NCBI RefSeq assembly: GCF_014655955.1
Contig: NZ_BNBO01000013.1
Span: forward strand, 62,001-126,000
DNA from: Kitasatospora indigofera
Lineage (GTDB): Bacteria > Actinomycetota > Actinomycetes > Streptomycetales > Streptomycetaceae
Direction: 5' to 3'
Length of the DNA: 64,000 nucleotides
The notes beneath the pieces are model-generated. The model was not told the DNA's origin and ran no database searches. It was given only the letters and a program-made list of their open reading frames with translations. Below are positions 16,644-25,315 of the stretch, one piece after another; position 1 is the first letter of the stretch; each line of letters begins with the position of its first letter. The translations under genes and the position numbers were made by a program.

Positions 16644-18287
16644 ATGCGCGCGCTGCGCCTTTTTTCCGCTGCCGTCGTCGGTGCCACGCTGGTGGGCGCT
16701 CTGACGGCCTGTGACGGCGTGACCGGGGCCGGGACCTCGGACGAGGCCGAGGCGAGGGCCGCGCTGGCCGCCTCGGCCGAGGTGATGCTGAAGGCCGGTA
16801 ACGGTGCCGTCGAGATGGACACGCCCGGCGATGGGCCGACCGCGAACCTCAAGGGCTTCGCCTCCTGGAAGGACCGGTCGGCACTCGACGTCAGCAGCAA
16901 GGCCACGGGCTCGGACTACCGGGTCCGGGTGGTGGGCGACGCCAGCTACCGGGCGGTGCCCGCCTCGCTGGTCAAGCTGTCCGGCGGCAAGCACTGGGTG
17001 GCGTCCCGCACGCCCTCCGCCGACGAGGCCGTGAGCGGCGCGGACAGCCGCGACAGCGTGCTCGCGCACATGATCGACCCGGTCCGCCAGCTGCGGCTGG
17101 CGGCGAGCAGCGGCACGCTCAGCACGGCCGGCACCGGGCCGCGCGACGGCGAGGGGACGCGGCACTACCGGAGCGTCCTGGACGCCAACACGCTGATGAA
17201 CGCCATGGGCATGGCCGGCGCCGAGCCGGACCGCACCTTCGCGCTGCGGCCGAAGCAGGCCTTGCAGGACACCGCGAAGAACGAGTCGAAGAGCGCGTCG
17301 AGGAACGCGTCGGCGTACGCGTTGAAGGACGCGTCGCAGGAGCCGGCGGAGAACGCGCGGACCCTGACGGCCGAGTTCGCGATCAACGACAAGCAGGAGC
17401 TCGTCCGGGTCCGGCTGTACTTCAACGAAGCCGGCCGGACCTCGCTGGCCCAGGACAACGCCCCGCTCGTCCTGCACTACTCGGGGCTGGGCGGCGCGCC
17501 CGCGATCGAGGCGCCCGCCAAGAAGGACGTCATGCGCGATCCGCTCGACCCCAGGTCGCGGACGCCCCAGGCGCAGAACCCGACGCACGACGCGGCCGAG
17601 TCGCTGGAGGGCGCCGTGGCGAAGGCCCAGCAGCAGACCTCGTACCGGACGACCCGGACCGGGCCGGAGGGCTCGGGCGAGCGGGCCGTGCTGGCCTTCC
17701 AGCAGTCCGGGTCGTCCGCGTTCTCCATCACCGCCTCCGACATCGAGACCTGGGGCAACCCGAAGACGCCCATCGACAAGGACGGCCACCAGCACGTGAT
17801 CATCACGGGCGGCGTCTACTACGCGCTCGCCGAGCTGAGCGTGGGCAAGAGCTGGCTCAGCCTGGAGAACGGGACGGGCGACTCGAAGGCCAAGGGATAC
17901 CTGCCGGCCTTCGTGGGGGCGCTCGCGGCGACCGACGAGGCGGCCTGGGTGGCCACCGAGGAGATCGGCGGCCGCCCGGTGGAGCACTACCGGGGCACCG
18001 TGGTGTTCTCCACGCTGGCCGAGTACACCGGCCCCGTGCTCGGGCAGTTCGAGCGCGACACCTTCATCAAGGAGGCCCGGGCGCACGGGCTGGACAAGGC
18101 CGACATCGACGTCTGGCTCGGCCTGGACGGCCTGGTCCTGCGGACCAGGGAGTCCGGCAGCGGCTCCCAGGGCGCGTACAGCGTGACCGAGGAGTACAGC
18201 GACCACGGCGCCGTCCGCGACATCCCGGCGCCGCCGGCCGCCGACGTGATCTCGTCGAAGGACCTGCTGGACGGCCTGAAGCGGTAG
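16644..18287 (+). CDS. Lipoprotein with two LppX/LolA-like halves
   Basis: 547 residues. A signal peptide ends at the lipobox LTAC (Cys near residue 23), so the protein should be anchored to the outer face of the membrane. The mature part appears to contain two related halves. Each starts with an A/K-rich helix and a Ser/Thr-type stretch (AEVMLKAGNGAVEM, and later AVAKAQQQTSYRTTRTG). Each ends in a conserved DVWLGLDGLVLR- or AEFAINDKQELVRVRL-type strand, as in LolA/LppX-fold proteins that carry lipids. A Ser/Ala/Asn stretch lies near 215-235. The lipid-carrier role is a fold-level inference. It converges on the flippase-like gene. Confidence 0.72.
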   Translation: MRALRLFSAAVVGATLVGALTACDGVTGAGTSDEAEARAALAASAEVMLKAGNGAVEMDTPGDGPTANLKGFASWKDRSALDVSSKATGSDYRVRVVGDASYRAVPASLVKLSGGKHWVASRTPSADEAVSGADSRDSVLAHMIDPVRQLRLAASSGTLSTAGTGPRDGEGTRHYRSVLDANTLMNAMGMAGAEPDRTFALRPKQALQDTAKNESKSASRNASAYALKDASQEPAENARTLTAEFAINDKQELVRVRLYFNEAGRTSLAQDNAPLVLHYSGLGGAPAIEAPAKKDVMRDPLDPRSRTPQAQNPTHDAAESLEGAVAKAQQQTSYRTTRTGPEGSGERAVLAFQQSGSSAFSITASDIETWGNPKTPIDKDGHQHVIITGGVYYALAELSVGKSWLSLENGTGDSKAKGYLPAFVGALAATDEAAWVATEEIGGRPVEHYRGTVVFSTLAEYTGPVLGQFERDTFIKEARAHGLDKADIDVWLGLDGLVLRTRESGSGSQGAYSVTEEYSDHGAVRDIPAPPAADVISSKDLLDGLKR

Positions 18288-18310
18288 GGCCTGGCGCGCC
18301 GAACCGCACC

Positions 18311-18340
18311 GCGGCCCCGGACGGACCCGTCCGGGGCCGC
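18311..18340. terminator. Strong bidirectional hairpin
   Basis: GCGGCCCCGGACGG (18311-18324) and CCGTCCGGGGCCGC (18327-18340) are exact complements with a two-base loop, between two convergent genes whose stops are 62 bp apart. Confidence 0.8.
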
Positions 18341-18348
18341 TCCGTCGT

Positions 18349-20811
18349 TCAGAGCGCCTTGCGGCGCTGCAGCCAGGCGAAGGCCGCCCAGCCGGGCAGC
18401 ACCGGCAGCAGGAAGGTCAGCAGGCGGTACAGCACCACGGCGGCCACCGCGGAGCCGCTGTCCATGGCGGCGGTCGCCACCAGCATCCGGGGCAGTGTCA
18501 GCTCGATCCAGCCCGCGCCGCCCGGGGTCGGCGCCGCGCTGCCGACGGCGTTGCCGACCAGCAGCACCACCGCGACCGACGCGAAGCTCGGACGGCTGTC
18601 GACGGCCTGCGCGCAGCAGTACAGGCAGGCCACCAGGCAGAGCGAGACGAGCAGCTGCCCGGCTATCCCGGCGCTCAGCCGCGCCGGGCTGCGCGCCAGG
18701 TCGAGCAGCCGGGGCAGCACCTCGGAGGTGAGCGGGCGGAGCCGGGCGCCGAGCCAGCGCCTGGCGGGCGGGACGGCCGCGGCCAGCGAGAGCAGCACGG
18801 CGGCGCCGGCCAGCCCGCCGACCAGGGTCGGCAGCGCGTCCAGCTCCGAGCCGGGGTCGTTGCCCAGCAGGTAGACGAAGGCGCCGAGCTGGAGCAGGTG
18901 CAGGATCAGGCCGAGCAGCTGGCCGACGCCGACGCTGGACAGCGCCTGCGGGGTCGGGATGCCCGAGCGCTGCAGGAACCGGGTGTTCAGGGCGATCCCG
19001 CCGACCCCGCCGGGCGAGACGATCTTGACGAAGCACCCTGCCACCTGGGCCAGCGTGGCGTGCCAGAGGTTCACCCGCTCCGGCACGAAGCCGACGAAGC
19101 CGACGGTGGCGGCGCCGTGGCTGGCGGTGGCGGCGAGCACGGCCAGGGTCATCCAGCCCGGGTCGGCGCCGGCCAGGGTGGCGATCGGGTTGTGGTCCGT
19201 GGTGAAGAACTGCGGCAGCAGCAGGCAGCCCGCCACCACCCCGCCGACCACGGCCAGCAGGGTGCGCGGCCGCAGCCGCTCCAGCCGGACGTCCCGGACG
19301 GCCGCCTGCGGGCGGGTGCGCAGCACCTCGGCGCGGATCGCGTCCAGCAGCTCGGGCTGCTGCTTGAGGTCGGCCCGGGTCCGCCGGGCCAGCGCGATCG
19401 GCTGGAGCAGCGGCAGGGCCGCGCCGACGGCGGCCGGTCCGAGCGCCGCGACGCCCGAGCCGACGGCCCGCTCGGCGCCGGTCCGCAGGGCGAGGGTGGT
19501 GAGCAGCTGCGCGACGTCGGCCCGCAGCACCAGGTCGCTGGCCGCGATGTCGCCGTCCGCCAGGTCGACCAGGTGGACGGCGCCGCACTCGGCGACCAGG
19601 ACGGCCTCCGGGACGAGCGCCCGGTGCGAGATCCGCCGGGTCTGCAGCAGCTTGAACTGCGCCCAGACGTCCGCCAGCAGCTCCTCGGTCAGCTCCTCGT
19701 CGGCGAGCAGGCCGAGGGTCCGGCCGGGGACGTGCTCGTAGGCGACCAGGGCCGCGTCCGGGCCGAGTTCGGCGCTGGCGACGACCCGGCGGGTCCGGAC
19801 CCCGGCGGCCACGGCGGCGTACGAGACCAGCGCCTCGTGCTCCAGGCCGGTGCGCAGCGAGCGCAGCACCCGCGGGTGCGGGGCGGTGCGCAGCCGCAGC
19901 CGGCGCCAGACCCGCTGGAACAGTGCGGCGACCAGGGCCTGCCGGTCCAGCAGCAGGACGTCGAGGTCGGGGCGGCCGTCGTCCTGCCCGACCAGGTAGC
20001 GGTCCGGGCCGGACGGCGTGATGGTGCGCGGGCGCAGGCCGACCTGCCGCAGGCTGAGCGCCAGCGCGGCCGGCCGGGGCCGCGGGTCGGGGACCCCGAC
20101 CGCGTACAGCGTGCCGTGCGCCACGGTGGCGCCGATCAGCAGCCCGAGCAGCAGTGACAGCGGGCCGGCGTACCCGCTGAGCAGGCCGGCCACGCCGGAG
20201 AGGGCGAAGGCGACCCGGGGCCGGTGGCGGTCGCGGGCGCCCGCGGCGATCAGGAAGGCCAGCACCGGCGCCAGGTAGCCGTAGACCGGTTCGGTGTGGC
20301 CGGGGCCGTCGGGCAGCGGGTGGGTGAGGGCGTCCAGCAGGGAGGCGGGGGCGGCGCCGTCGATCCAGAGGTCGAGGGCGACGCAGAGCCCGTACGCCAC
20401 GGTGGCGGCCAGCAGGCCGTCCGCCACCTGCTGGCGCCCGCGCCGGCGGTCGTGGCCGAGCAGCAGCCGGGCGCCGGCCACGGCGGGGACGAGCAGCAGG
20501 GCGGCGGTGGACAGCGCCCCGGCGATCCGGGAGACCGCGCGCGGGATCAGGTCGACGCCCTGGGCGATGTCGGCGTCCATGCCGCCGGCGGTGGCCTGGG
20601 CGTAGTCGGCGAGCAGCAGGGTCAGGCAGATCGCGGCCAGGCCGAGCAGCAGCCGGATCAGCGCGGCGGGCTGCCGCACCCGGTCGGTGCCGCCGACCAT
20701 CCGGCGGACGGGTGCTCCGGCGGGTGCGGTCGGGGGCGGTCCGGCGGGACGGTCCGTGTCCGTGCCGCTGCCTTGTCGATCTGTCACCGTGGCCACGCGG
20801 CATGCTCCCAT
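18349..20811 (-). CDS. LPG-synthase-type membrane flippase homologue with degenerate kinase-like domain
   Basis: About 820 residues. An N-terminal block of ~6 TM helices is followed by a soluble ~270-residue middle. The C-terminal ~8-TM block resembles the MprF/AglD flippase domain (GCFVKIVSPGGVGGIALNTRFL, SAAPTPGGAGWIE). The middle resembles a small-molecule/protein kinase fold: SHRALVPEAVLV aligns with HRDLKPENVLV, and HLVDLADGD with the DFG strand. The HRD Asp is replaced by Ala, so the domain is probably catalytically dead. Homologues in actinobacteria are poorly characterised; transport of a lipid or glycolipid is inferred. The start is uncertain: ATG 20811, or a GTG about 9 codons later. 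Confidence 0.75.
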   Translation of the reverse strand: MGACRVATVTDRQGSGTDTDRPAGPPPTAPAGAPVRRMVGGTDRVRQPAALIRLLLGLAAICLTLLLADYAQATAGGMDADIAQGVDLIPRAVSRIAGALSTAALLLVPAVAGARLLLGHDRRRGRQQVADGLLAATVAYGLCVALDLWIDGAAPASLLDALTHPLPDGPGHTEPVYGYLAPVLAFLIAAGARDRHRPRVAFALSGVAGLLSGYAGPLSLLLGLLIGATVAHGTLYAVGVPDPRPRPAALALSLRQVGLRPRTITPSGPDRYLVGQDDGRPDLDVLLLDRQALVAALFQRVWRRLRLRTAPHPRVLRSLRTGLEHEALVSYAAVAAGVRTRRVVASAELGPDAALVAYEHVPGRTLGLLADEELTEELLADVWAQFKLLQTRRISHRALVPEAVLVAECGAVHLVDLADGDIAASDLVLRADVAQLLTTLALRTGAERAVGSGVAALGPAAVGAALPLLQPIALARRTRADLKQQPELLDAIRAEVLRTRPQAAVRDVRLERLRPRTLLAVVGGVVAGCLLLPQFFTTDHNPIATLAGADPGWMTLAVLAATASHGAATVGFVGFVPERVNLWHATLAQVAGCFVKIVSPGGVGGIALNTRFLQRSGIPTPQALSSVGVGQLLGLILHLLQLGAFVYLLGNDPGSELDALPTLVGGLAGAAVLLSLAAAVPPARRWLGARLRPLTSEVLPRLLDLARSPARLSAGIAGQLLVSLCLVACLYCCAQAVDSRPSFASVAVVLLVGNAVGSAAPTPGGAGWIELTLPRMLVATAAMDSGSAVAAVVLYRLLTFLLPVLPGWAAFAWLQRRKAL

Positions 20812-20839
20812 GCCCGGCCGTCCGGGGGGAGTGGCGGGC

Positions 20840-20908
20840 CCGGTCCCGGCCCGACCCGGGGCGCGGTCCCGGCCCGACCCCGGGTGCGGTCCCGGTCCGA
20901 CCCCGGGT
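20840..20908 (+). repeat. 23-bp tandem repeat, three copies
   Basis: GCGGTCCCGG followed by YCCGACCCCGGGT repeats at 20863 and 20886, with a diverged first copy at 20840. It lies between the SDR stop and the flippase start, so it forms part of that gene's leader. Confidence 0.65.
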
Positions 20909-20943
20909 GCGGCCGGCGGGTCCGGTCCGGGCCGCCGGGCGGG

Positions 20944-21705
20944 TCAGGCCTGCCGGGTGGGCAGCACCAGCAGCTGGCGCAGGTTGACCTCGCGGCGGCG
21001 GCTGACGGTGTAGCCGATCAGGTCGGCGACGTCCTCGGCGGTCAGTGCGGGGATGGCCGCGAACATCCCGCCCAGCTGCTCGGCGAGCTCCGGGTTGTCG
21101 ATGTGCCCGCCCAGTTCGGTCTCGGTCAGGCCGGGCTCGACGTTGGTCACCCGGACGTCGCGCGGGCCCAGTTCGGTGCGCAGGGCGGCGGAGAGCTGGG
21201 TGAGGCCGGCCTTGGTGGCCGCGTACACCGCGTAGTCGGGGAAGACCACGTGCGAGGCGATCGAGGAGACGTTCACCAGGTCGGCCGTCCGGCCGGCCGC
21301 GGCGGCGCCGGTCAGGTCGGCGGTGAAGGCCCGGATCACCCTGAGCGCGCCGGTCAGGTTGGTGTCGATCATGCGGCTCCACTCGTCGAGCCGGCCCGCG
21401 GCGATCGGGTTGGGCAGCATCACGCCCGCGTTGTTCACCACCAGGTCGACCTGGCCGTACGCGGCCCGGACCCGGTCGGCGGCGGCGTCCACCGAGGCCT
21501 GGTCGGTGATGTCGACGGCCACCGCGAGGGCCTGGCCGCCGTCGGCGCCGATCTTCGCGGCGAGTTCGTCCAGCCGCCCGGCCCGGCGGGCGAGCAGGGC
21601 GACCCGGGCGCCGTTCGCGGCGAGCAGGCGGGCGGTGGCCTCGCCCATGCCGCTGGCGGCCCCGGTGACGACGGCGGTGCGTCCGGCGAGGGTGGGGTAG
21701 CTCAT
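20944..21705 (-). CDS. Short-chain dehydrogenase/reductase
   Basis: 253 residues from ATG 21705 (AGGAG about 8 bases upstream). It has a classical SDR layout: cofactor motif TGAASGMG near residue 15, NNAGVM near 93, catalytic Ser in NVSSIAS and YAVYAATK (Tyr-x3-Lys) near 160. Arg residues after the second strand (ARRAGRLDE) favour NADP(H) over NAD(H). The substrate is unknown; relatives include clavaldehyde-dehydrogenase-like and 3-ketoacyl reductases. It is divergent from an MmyB-type regulator, a pairing that recurs widely in actinobacteria and suggests direct control. Confidence 0.92.
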   Translation of the reverse strand: MSYPTLAGRTAVVTGAASGMGEATARLLAANGARVALLARRAGRLDELAAKIGADGGQALAVAVDITDQASVDAAADRVRAAYGQVDLVVNNAGVMLPNPIAAGRLDEWSRMIDTNLTGALRVIRAFTADLTGAAAAGRTADLVNVSSIASHVVFPDYAVYAATKAGLTQLSAALRTELGPRDVRVTNVEPGLTETELGGHIDNPELAEQLGGMFAAIPALTAEDVADLIGYTVSRRREVNLRQLLVLPTRQA

Positions 21706-21852
21706 GGGGTTCTCCTGGTTCGGGTCGCTGCTGCGAACGGCGTTGCTGCGCAGGGGGCCGTGCGGTACACGCCGGGTGGTGCGGTCCGGGTGTTCCTCGT
21801 GCCGTCGCACCCCACTCTGCGCGGCCGTCGCGGGGCGGCCCAGGCCTTGCTC

Positions 21853-21862
21853 TTCCTAGGAA
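21853..21862. promoter_or_regulatory. Palindrome TTCCTAGGAA in the SDR/regulator intergenic region
   Basis: A perfect 10-bp palindrome 46 bp upstream of the regulator ATG and about 150 bp upstream of the SDR ATG. It lies in a short AT-richer stretch. Candidate operator for the MmyB-type protein. Confidence 0.4.
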
Positions 21863-21907
21863 AACCAGTACCAGGATCAGGCCGGGCCCCCGGTCTAACC
21901 TGGACGG

Positions 21908-22804
21908 ATGGAGAACACGGTGGGGGAGTTCCTGAAGTCCCGGCGTGCCCGGATCCGGCCCGAGGAGGTCGGTCTCCCCTCGCACGGGCGCCGGCGCGTC
22001 CAGGGCCTGCGACGCGAGGAGGTCGCGCAGCTGGCCGGGGTGAGCGTCGACTACTACATCCGGCTGGAGCAGGGCCGCGGCACCTCCGCCTCCGACGCGG
22101 TGCTGGACGCGGTCGGCCGGGTGCTGCGCCTGGACGGGGTGGAACAGGCCCACCTGCGCGACCTGCTCCGCCCCGCCCGGGCGACGGGCCGCGCCGTCCG
22201 GGGCCGGCAGCAGGTCAGGGAGGGCGTCCGGCTGCTGCTGGAGATGATGGACGCGGTGCCCGCCTTCGTGCTCGGCCGCCGGATGGACGTGCTGGCCTGG
22301 AACGGGCTCGCCGACGCGTTGCTCGGCTTCGGCGGCCGGCCCCCGGAGGAGTGCAACGCGGCCCGGCACGTCTTCCTCGACCCGGGCGCGCGGGACTGCT
22401 ACCCGCAGTGGGAGGCGGTCGCCGCCGAGACCGTCGGCTACCTGCGGCTGGACGCCGGCCGCTACCCGGAGGACCGGCGGCTCGGCGCGCTGGTCGGTGA
22501 ACTGTCCGTCCGCAGCGAGGAGTTCCGCCGACTCTGGGCCGACCACCAGGTCAGGGAGAAGACCCACGGCAGCAAGCTGATCCACCACCCGCTGACGGGC
22601 ACGCTCAGCTTCGGGTACGAGACGCTCGCCGTCTCGGGCGCCGCCGACCAGCTGCTGATCGCCTACACCACCCCGGCGGGCTCGCCGACGGCGCAGAAGC
22701 TCGCCGTGCTGGCGAGCTGGACGGCGGACGGCCCGCCGCGCGGCCCCGCGGGCGCCCCGGCGCCGGGGCGGGGCACCGGGGAGGACGTCTCGCCGCTCGG
22801 CTGA
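21908..22804 (+). CDS. MmyB-type transcriptional regulator (XRE HTH plus ligand-binding domain)
   Basis: 298 residues. An N-terminal HTH covers ~5-75, with VGLPSHGRRRVQGLRREEVA followed by GVSVDYYIRLEQGRG, the hallmark of this subfamily. A MmyB-like ligand-binding domain follows (~105-265: VLAWNGLADALLG, ARDCYPQWE, SKLIHHPLTGTLSF). Known members bind fatty-acid-like ligands and control an adjacent oxidoreductase gene. Here that is the divergent SDR 202 bp away. The tail after ~275 is Pro/Gly-rich. ATG 21908 has no strong Shine-Dalgarno. Repressor or activator mode is not deducible. Confidence 0.9.
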   Translation: MENTVGEFLKSRRARIRPEEVGLPSHGRRRVQGLRREEVAQLAGVSVDYYIRLEQGRGTSASDAVLDAVGRVLRLDGVEQAHLRDLLRPARATGRAVRGRQQVREGVRLLLEMMDAVPAFVLGRRMDVLAWNGLADALLGFGGRPPEECNAARHVFLDPGARDCYPQWEAVAAETVGYLRLDAGRYPEDRRLGALVGELSVRSEEFRRLWADHQVREKTHGSKLIHHPLTGTLSFGYETLAVSGAADQLLIAYTTPAGSPTAQKLAVLASWTADGPPRGPAGAPAPGRGTGEDVSPLG

Positions 22805-22920
22805 CCCGGGGCGCGCGGGCCGGTCCGCGCGCGGTGGGCGAGGTGCGGTGGACGAGGTGCGGTACGGGCGGCCCGGCGCGGTTCCCGGCCGTCGGACCCC
22901 GGCCTTACTACCCTGCGTAC

Positions 22921-23187
22921 ATGAGCGCGTGCGAAGACCTTGCGGCGGCCCCTGCGGACATCGTTCCGACGCCCCCGACCGACGGATGCGCCGACTGCCT
23001 CGCCGCGGGCAGCCGGGACTGGGTGCACCTGCGGCTCTGCCTGGACTGCGGGCACATCGGCTGCTGCGACAACTCGCCGCAGCGGCACGCCAGTGCGCAC
23101 TTCCACAACAGCTCCCACCCGGTGATCCGCTCGTACGAACCGGGCGAGGAGTGGCGCTGGTGCTACGTCCACGAGGCGATGGGCTGA
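22921..23187 (+). CDS. UBP-type zinc-finger protein
   Basis: 88 residues, nearly all one UBP (ubiquitin-carboxyl-hydrolase-type) zinc finger: CADC, LRLCLDCGHIGCCD, then HASAHFHNSSHPVI and WRWCYVHE. Cys and His ligands are all present. In eukaryotes this fold binds ubiquitin C-termini. Actinobacteria have single-domain copies of unknown role. ATG 22921 is preferred because the upstream extension is low-complexity. The gene is small and stands alone. Confidence 0.88.
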   Translation: MSACEDLAAAPADIVPTPPTDGCADCLAAGSRDWVHLRLCLDCGHIGCCDNSPQRHASAHFHNSSHPVIRSYEPGEEWRWCYVHEAMG

Positions 23188-23397
23188 GGCGACAGCCCGC
23201 GACGCGGGGCGGGGCCGGGCTGCCGCGGCGGTACGGGGCGCGCCCGGCCGGGGCCGCCGGGGTGCGGACCGCGCCCCGGGGCCGCCGGGAGCCGGCCGGA
23301 CAGAATGTGTATTCGGATGAAATCCGGACATAACATCCCGTGCGGCTCCCTCGTCCCCGCAGGTGCGGCGGCGAGCACCGCCGAAGGGAGATCAACG

Positions 23398-23676
23398 ATG
23401 GCCATGCAATCATCGGCCCGGATGAGCAAGCTCCAGCGCGGCACCCAGGAACTGCTGGAACGCCGGGGGATGGCGGCGACGCCACGGCCGCTCGAGCCGC
23501 CGTCGCTCACCAACGCGCCGCCGACCGGGGCACCCGGCATGCACTTCGGGGACAGCACGTTCCGGCACGGCGGCCGGGACGACGGCACGGCGACGGCCAT
23601 GCACTCCGCCCCCGCCATGCACGCCGAACTGAAGGGCCACCGCCACCGCGGCGCGGAGAAGCACTCCGCCCACTGA
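23398..23676 (+). CDS. Small His-rich hypothetical protein
   Basis: 92 residues from ATG 23398 (GAAGGGAG at an ideal distance). It starts with a basic helix (KLQRGTQELLERR). The C-terminal third is rich in His and Met (AMHSAPAMHAELKGHRHRG), which could bind metal. No domain recognised. The promoter lies in an AT-richer stretch (23300-23340) that includes CGGAT-GAA-ATCCG. A perfect hairpin follows the stop, so it appears to be a well-delimited single-gene unit. Confidence 0.55.
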   Translation: MAMQSSARMSKLQRGTQELLERRGMAATPRPLEPPSLTNAPPTGAPGMHFGDSTFRHGGRDDGTATAMHSAPAMHAELKGHRHRGAEKHSAH

Positions 23677-23684
23677 GTCCTCTC

Positions 23685-23731
23685 GGGGCGGGAGCGCGCG
23701 CCCGGCCGTCCGCCGGCCGCGCTCCCGCCCC
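23685..23731 (+). terminator. Hairpin after the His-rich protein gene
   Basis: GGGGCGGGAGCGCG (23685-23698) and CGCGCTCCCGCCCC (23718-23731) are exact complements. The stem starts 9 bp after the stop. Confidence 0.8.
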
Positions 23732-23875
23732 TGACGCGTGCCCGGCCGCACCTCGGGGGAATCCCCCTGCGGGATCAGGGGCGGCTCCGGGCCCGTCCCG
23801 GATGGCCCGGCGGCAGGGGTCCGGCAGGCTGCTCGACGGAAGCACACCGCCCGTCGACCGCCTGGAGCGACTCCC

Positions 23876-25105
23876 GTGAACTCGTCCGCGCACCGCACCC
23901 GTTGGACCACCCTGGCGGCTGCCGCCGCCCTGGTCGCCGCCGTCGTGGCCGGCGCCGGGACGCCCGCGCTCGCCGCCGGGCCGGCCACCGCGGGCCACCC
24001 GTCCGCCGCCACCGCCCAGCCCGCCCGGCCGGACCGGGACGCGCTCGCCCGGACCATCGCCGACCTGCCCGACGAGGGGATCACCGGTGCGCTGGTCCGG
24101 GCCGGCGGCCGCGGCGGGCGCTGGTCCGGCACGGCGGGCGACGGGGTGGACCCGGACGGCCGGTTCCGGATCGGCAGCATCTCGAAGGTCTTCACCGCCA
24201 CGGTCGTACTGCAACTCGCGGCCGAGCACCGGCTGGCCCTGGACGCGCCCGTCCAGCGCTACCTCCCCGGCCTGCTGCCCGCGGACCTCCCGGCCGTCAC
24301 CGTCGGCCAGTTGCTCGACCACACCAGCGGGCTGCCCGGCGGCTCCGGCCTCACCTCCGGGGACGGCAGCACCGGCTGGTTCGCCGCCCACCGCACCGAC
24401 TCCTGGACGCCGGCCGAGGTCGTCGCCGCCGCCCTCGCCGGCCCGATGAGCTTCGCGCCCGGCAGTGCCCAGCAGTACAACGGGATCAACACCTTCGTCG
24501 CCGGGATGGTCGTCGAGAAGGTGACCGGCCGCACCTTCGCCCAGGAGGTGCAGACCCGGATCGCCCGCCCGCTGGGCCTGCGCGACACCTACGTGCCCGC
24601 CGCCGGCGACACCTCGCTGCCCGACCCCTCGGCGCACGGCTACCTGACGGTGCCCGGCCCCGGCGCCGGTGACCCGGGGGTCCGGGTGGACGTCACCGAG
24701 CAGAGCCCCTGGCCCTGGGCCGAGGGCGGCATGATCTCCTCCGCCCCGGACCTGGAGCGGTTCATGACCGCGCTCTTCCGCGGCCGGCTGCTGCCGCCCG
24801 CCCAGCAGGCCGAGCTCTTCACGGTGCCCGACGTGCCCAACGTCCGGAACAAGAACTGCGAGATCGGCCCGACCGCCGGCCGGGCGTGCTTCAGCATGGG
24901 CCTGATGAGCGTCACGCTGCCCGACGGCACGCTCGTCTGGGGCAAGACCGGCAGCCGCCCCGGCTTCACCAGTGGCCTGTTCGCCACCCGCGACCTGAGC
25001 CGCCACGTCGTGTACTCGTTCAACCCGACCGGCCTGAACGGCGAGGAGTTCCCGCACGTGTGGGCCGTGGTGACGACGGCGTTCGGGTCGGGGCAGGCCT
25101 ATTGA
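23876..25105 (+). CDS. Secreted beta-lactamase-family serine hydrolase (DD-peptidase-like)
   Basis: 409 residues from GTG 23876 (GGAG 8 bases upstream). A Sec signal peptide ends near AALAAGP. The catalytic SxxK is GSISKVF near residue 107, and the third motif is KTG in WGKTGSRPGF. The second motif region reads QQYNGIN, so the Tyr is present but the usual Asn of YxN is Gly. A Cys pair (KNCEI, RACFS) could form a disulfide. Layout and size fit the S. R61 DD-peptidase/class C beta-lactamase group. Activity is probably peptidase or esterase; resistance is not implied. It is exported to wall or medium. Confidence 0.87.
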   Translation: MNSSAHRTRWTTLAAAAALVAAVVAGAGTPALAAGPATAGHPSAATAQPARPDRDALARTIADLPDEGITGALVRAGGRGGRWSGTAGDGVDPDGRFRIGSISKVFTATVVLQLAAEHRLALDAPVQRYLPGLLPADLPAVTVGQLLDHTSGLPGGSGLTSGDGSTGWFAAHRTDSWTPAEVVAAALAGPMSFAPGSAQQYNGINTFVAGMVVEKVTGRTFAQEVQTRIARPLGLRDTYVPAAGDTSLPDPSAHGYLTVPGPGAGDPGVRVDVTEQSPWPWAEGGMISSAPDLERFMTALFRGRLLPPAQQAELFTVPDVPNVRNKNCEIGPTAGRACFSMGLMSVTLPDGTLVWGKTGSRPGFTSGLFATRDLSRHVVYSFNPTGLNGEEFPHVWAVVTTAFGSGQAY

Positions 25106-25112
25106 AGGGGCC

Positions 25113-25200
25113 GGGCGGGCTGAGCGGGCGGGCGGGCTGAACCGGCCGGGTAGGCGGGCTGAACCGGCCGGGCCGGGCGGGCCGAACCGGCCGGGCGGGC
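25113..25200 (+). repeat. 20-22-bp tandem GC repeat
   Basis: GGCGGGCTGAACCGGCCGGG occurs at 25131 and 25153, with a variant near 25175 and a partial copy before. It lies in the non-coding gap between the serine hydrolase and the Nudix gene, and the sequence can form hairpins through CCGGCCGG. Confidence 0.6.
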
Positions 25201-25315
25201 GGGGTCGCGGCCGGTGGTACGCCTCCGGTCCCGCCCCGGCGGACCGTGGCACAGTGGGGGCGCACATTCTCGATCCGCGCCGGTCCGCCGGTCGCGCACT
25301 CCAGAAGGAGTCACC

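Noticed and set aside
17987..23485. Very long minus-strand open frame of over 1800 codons crossing several genes
   Set aside because: It covers the flippase gene and others in conflicting frames, has no motif support, and reflects the lack of stop codons in GC-rich DNA.
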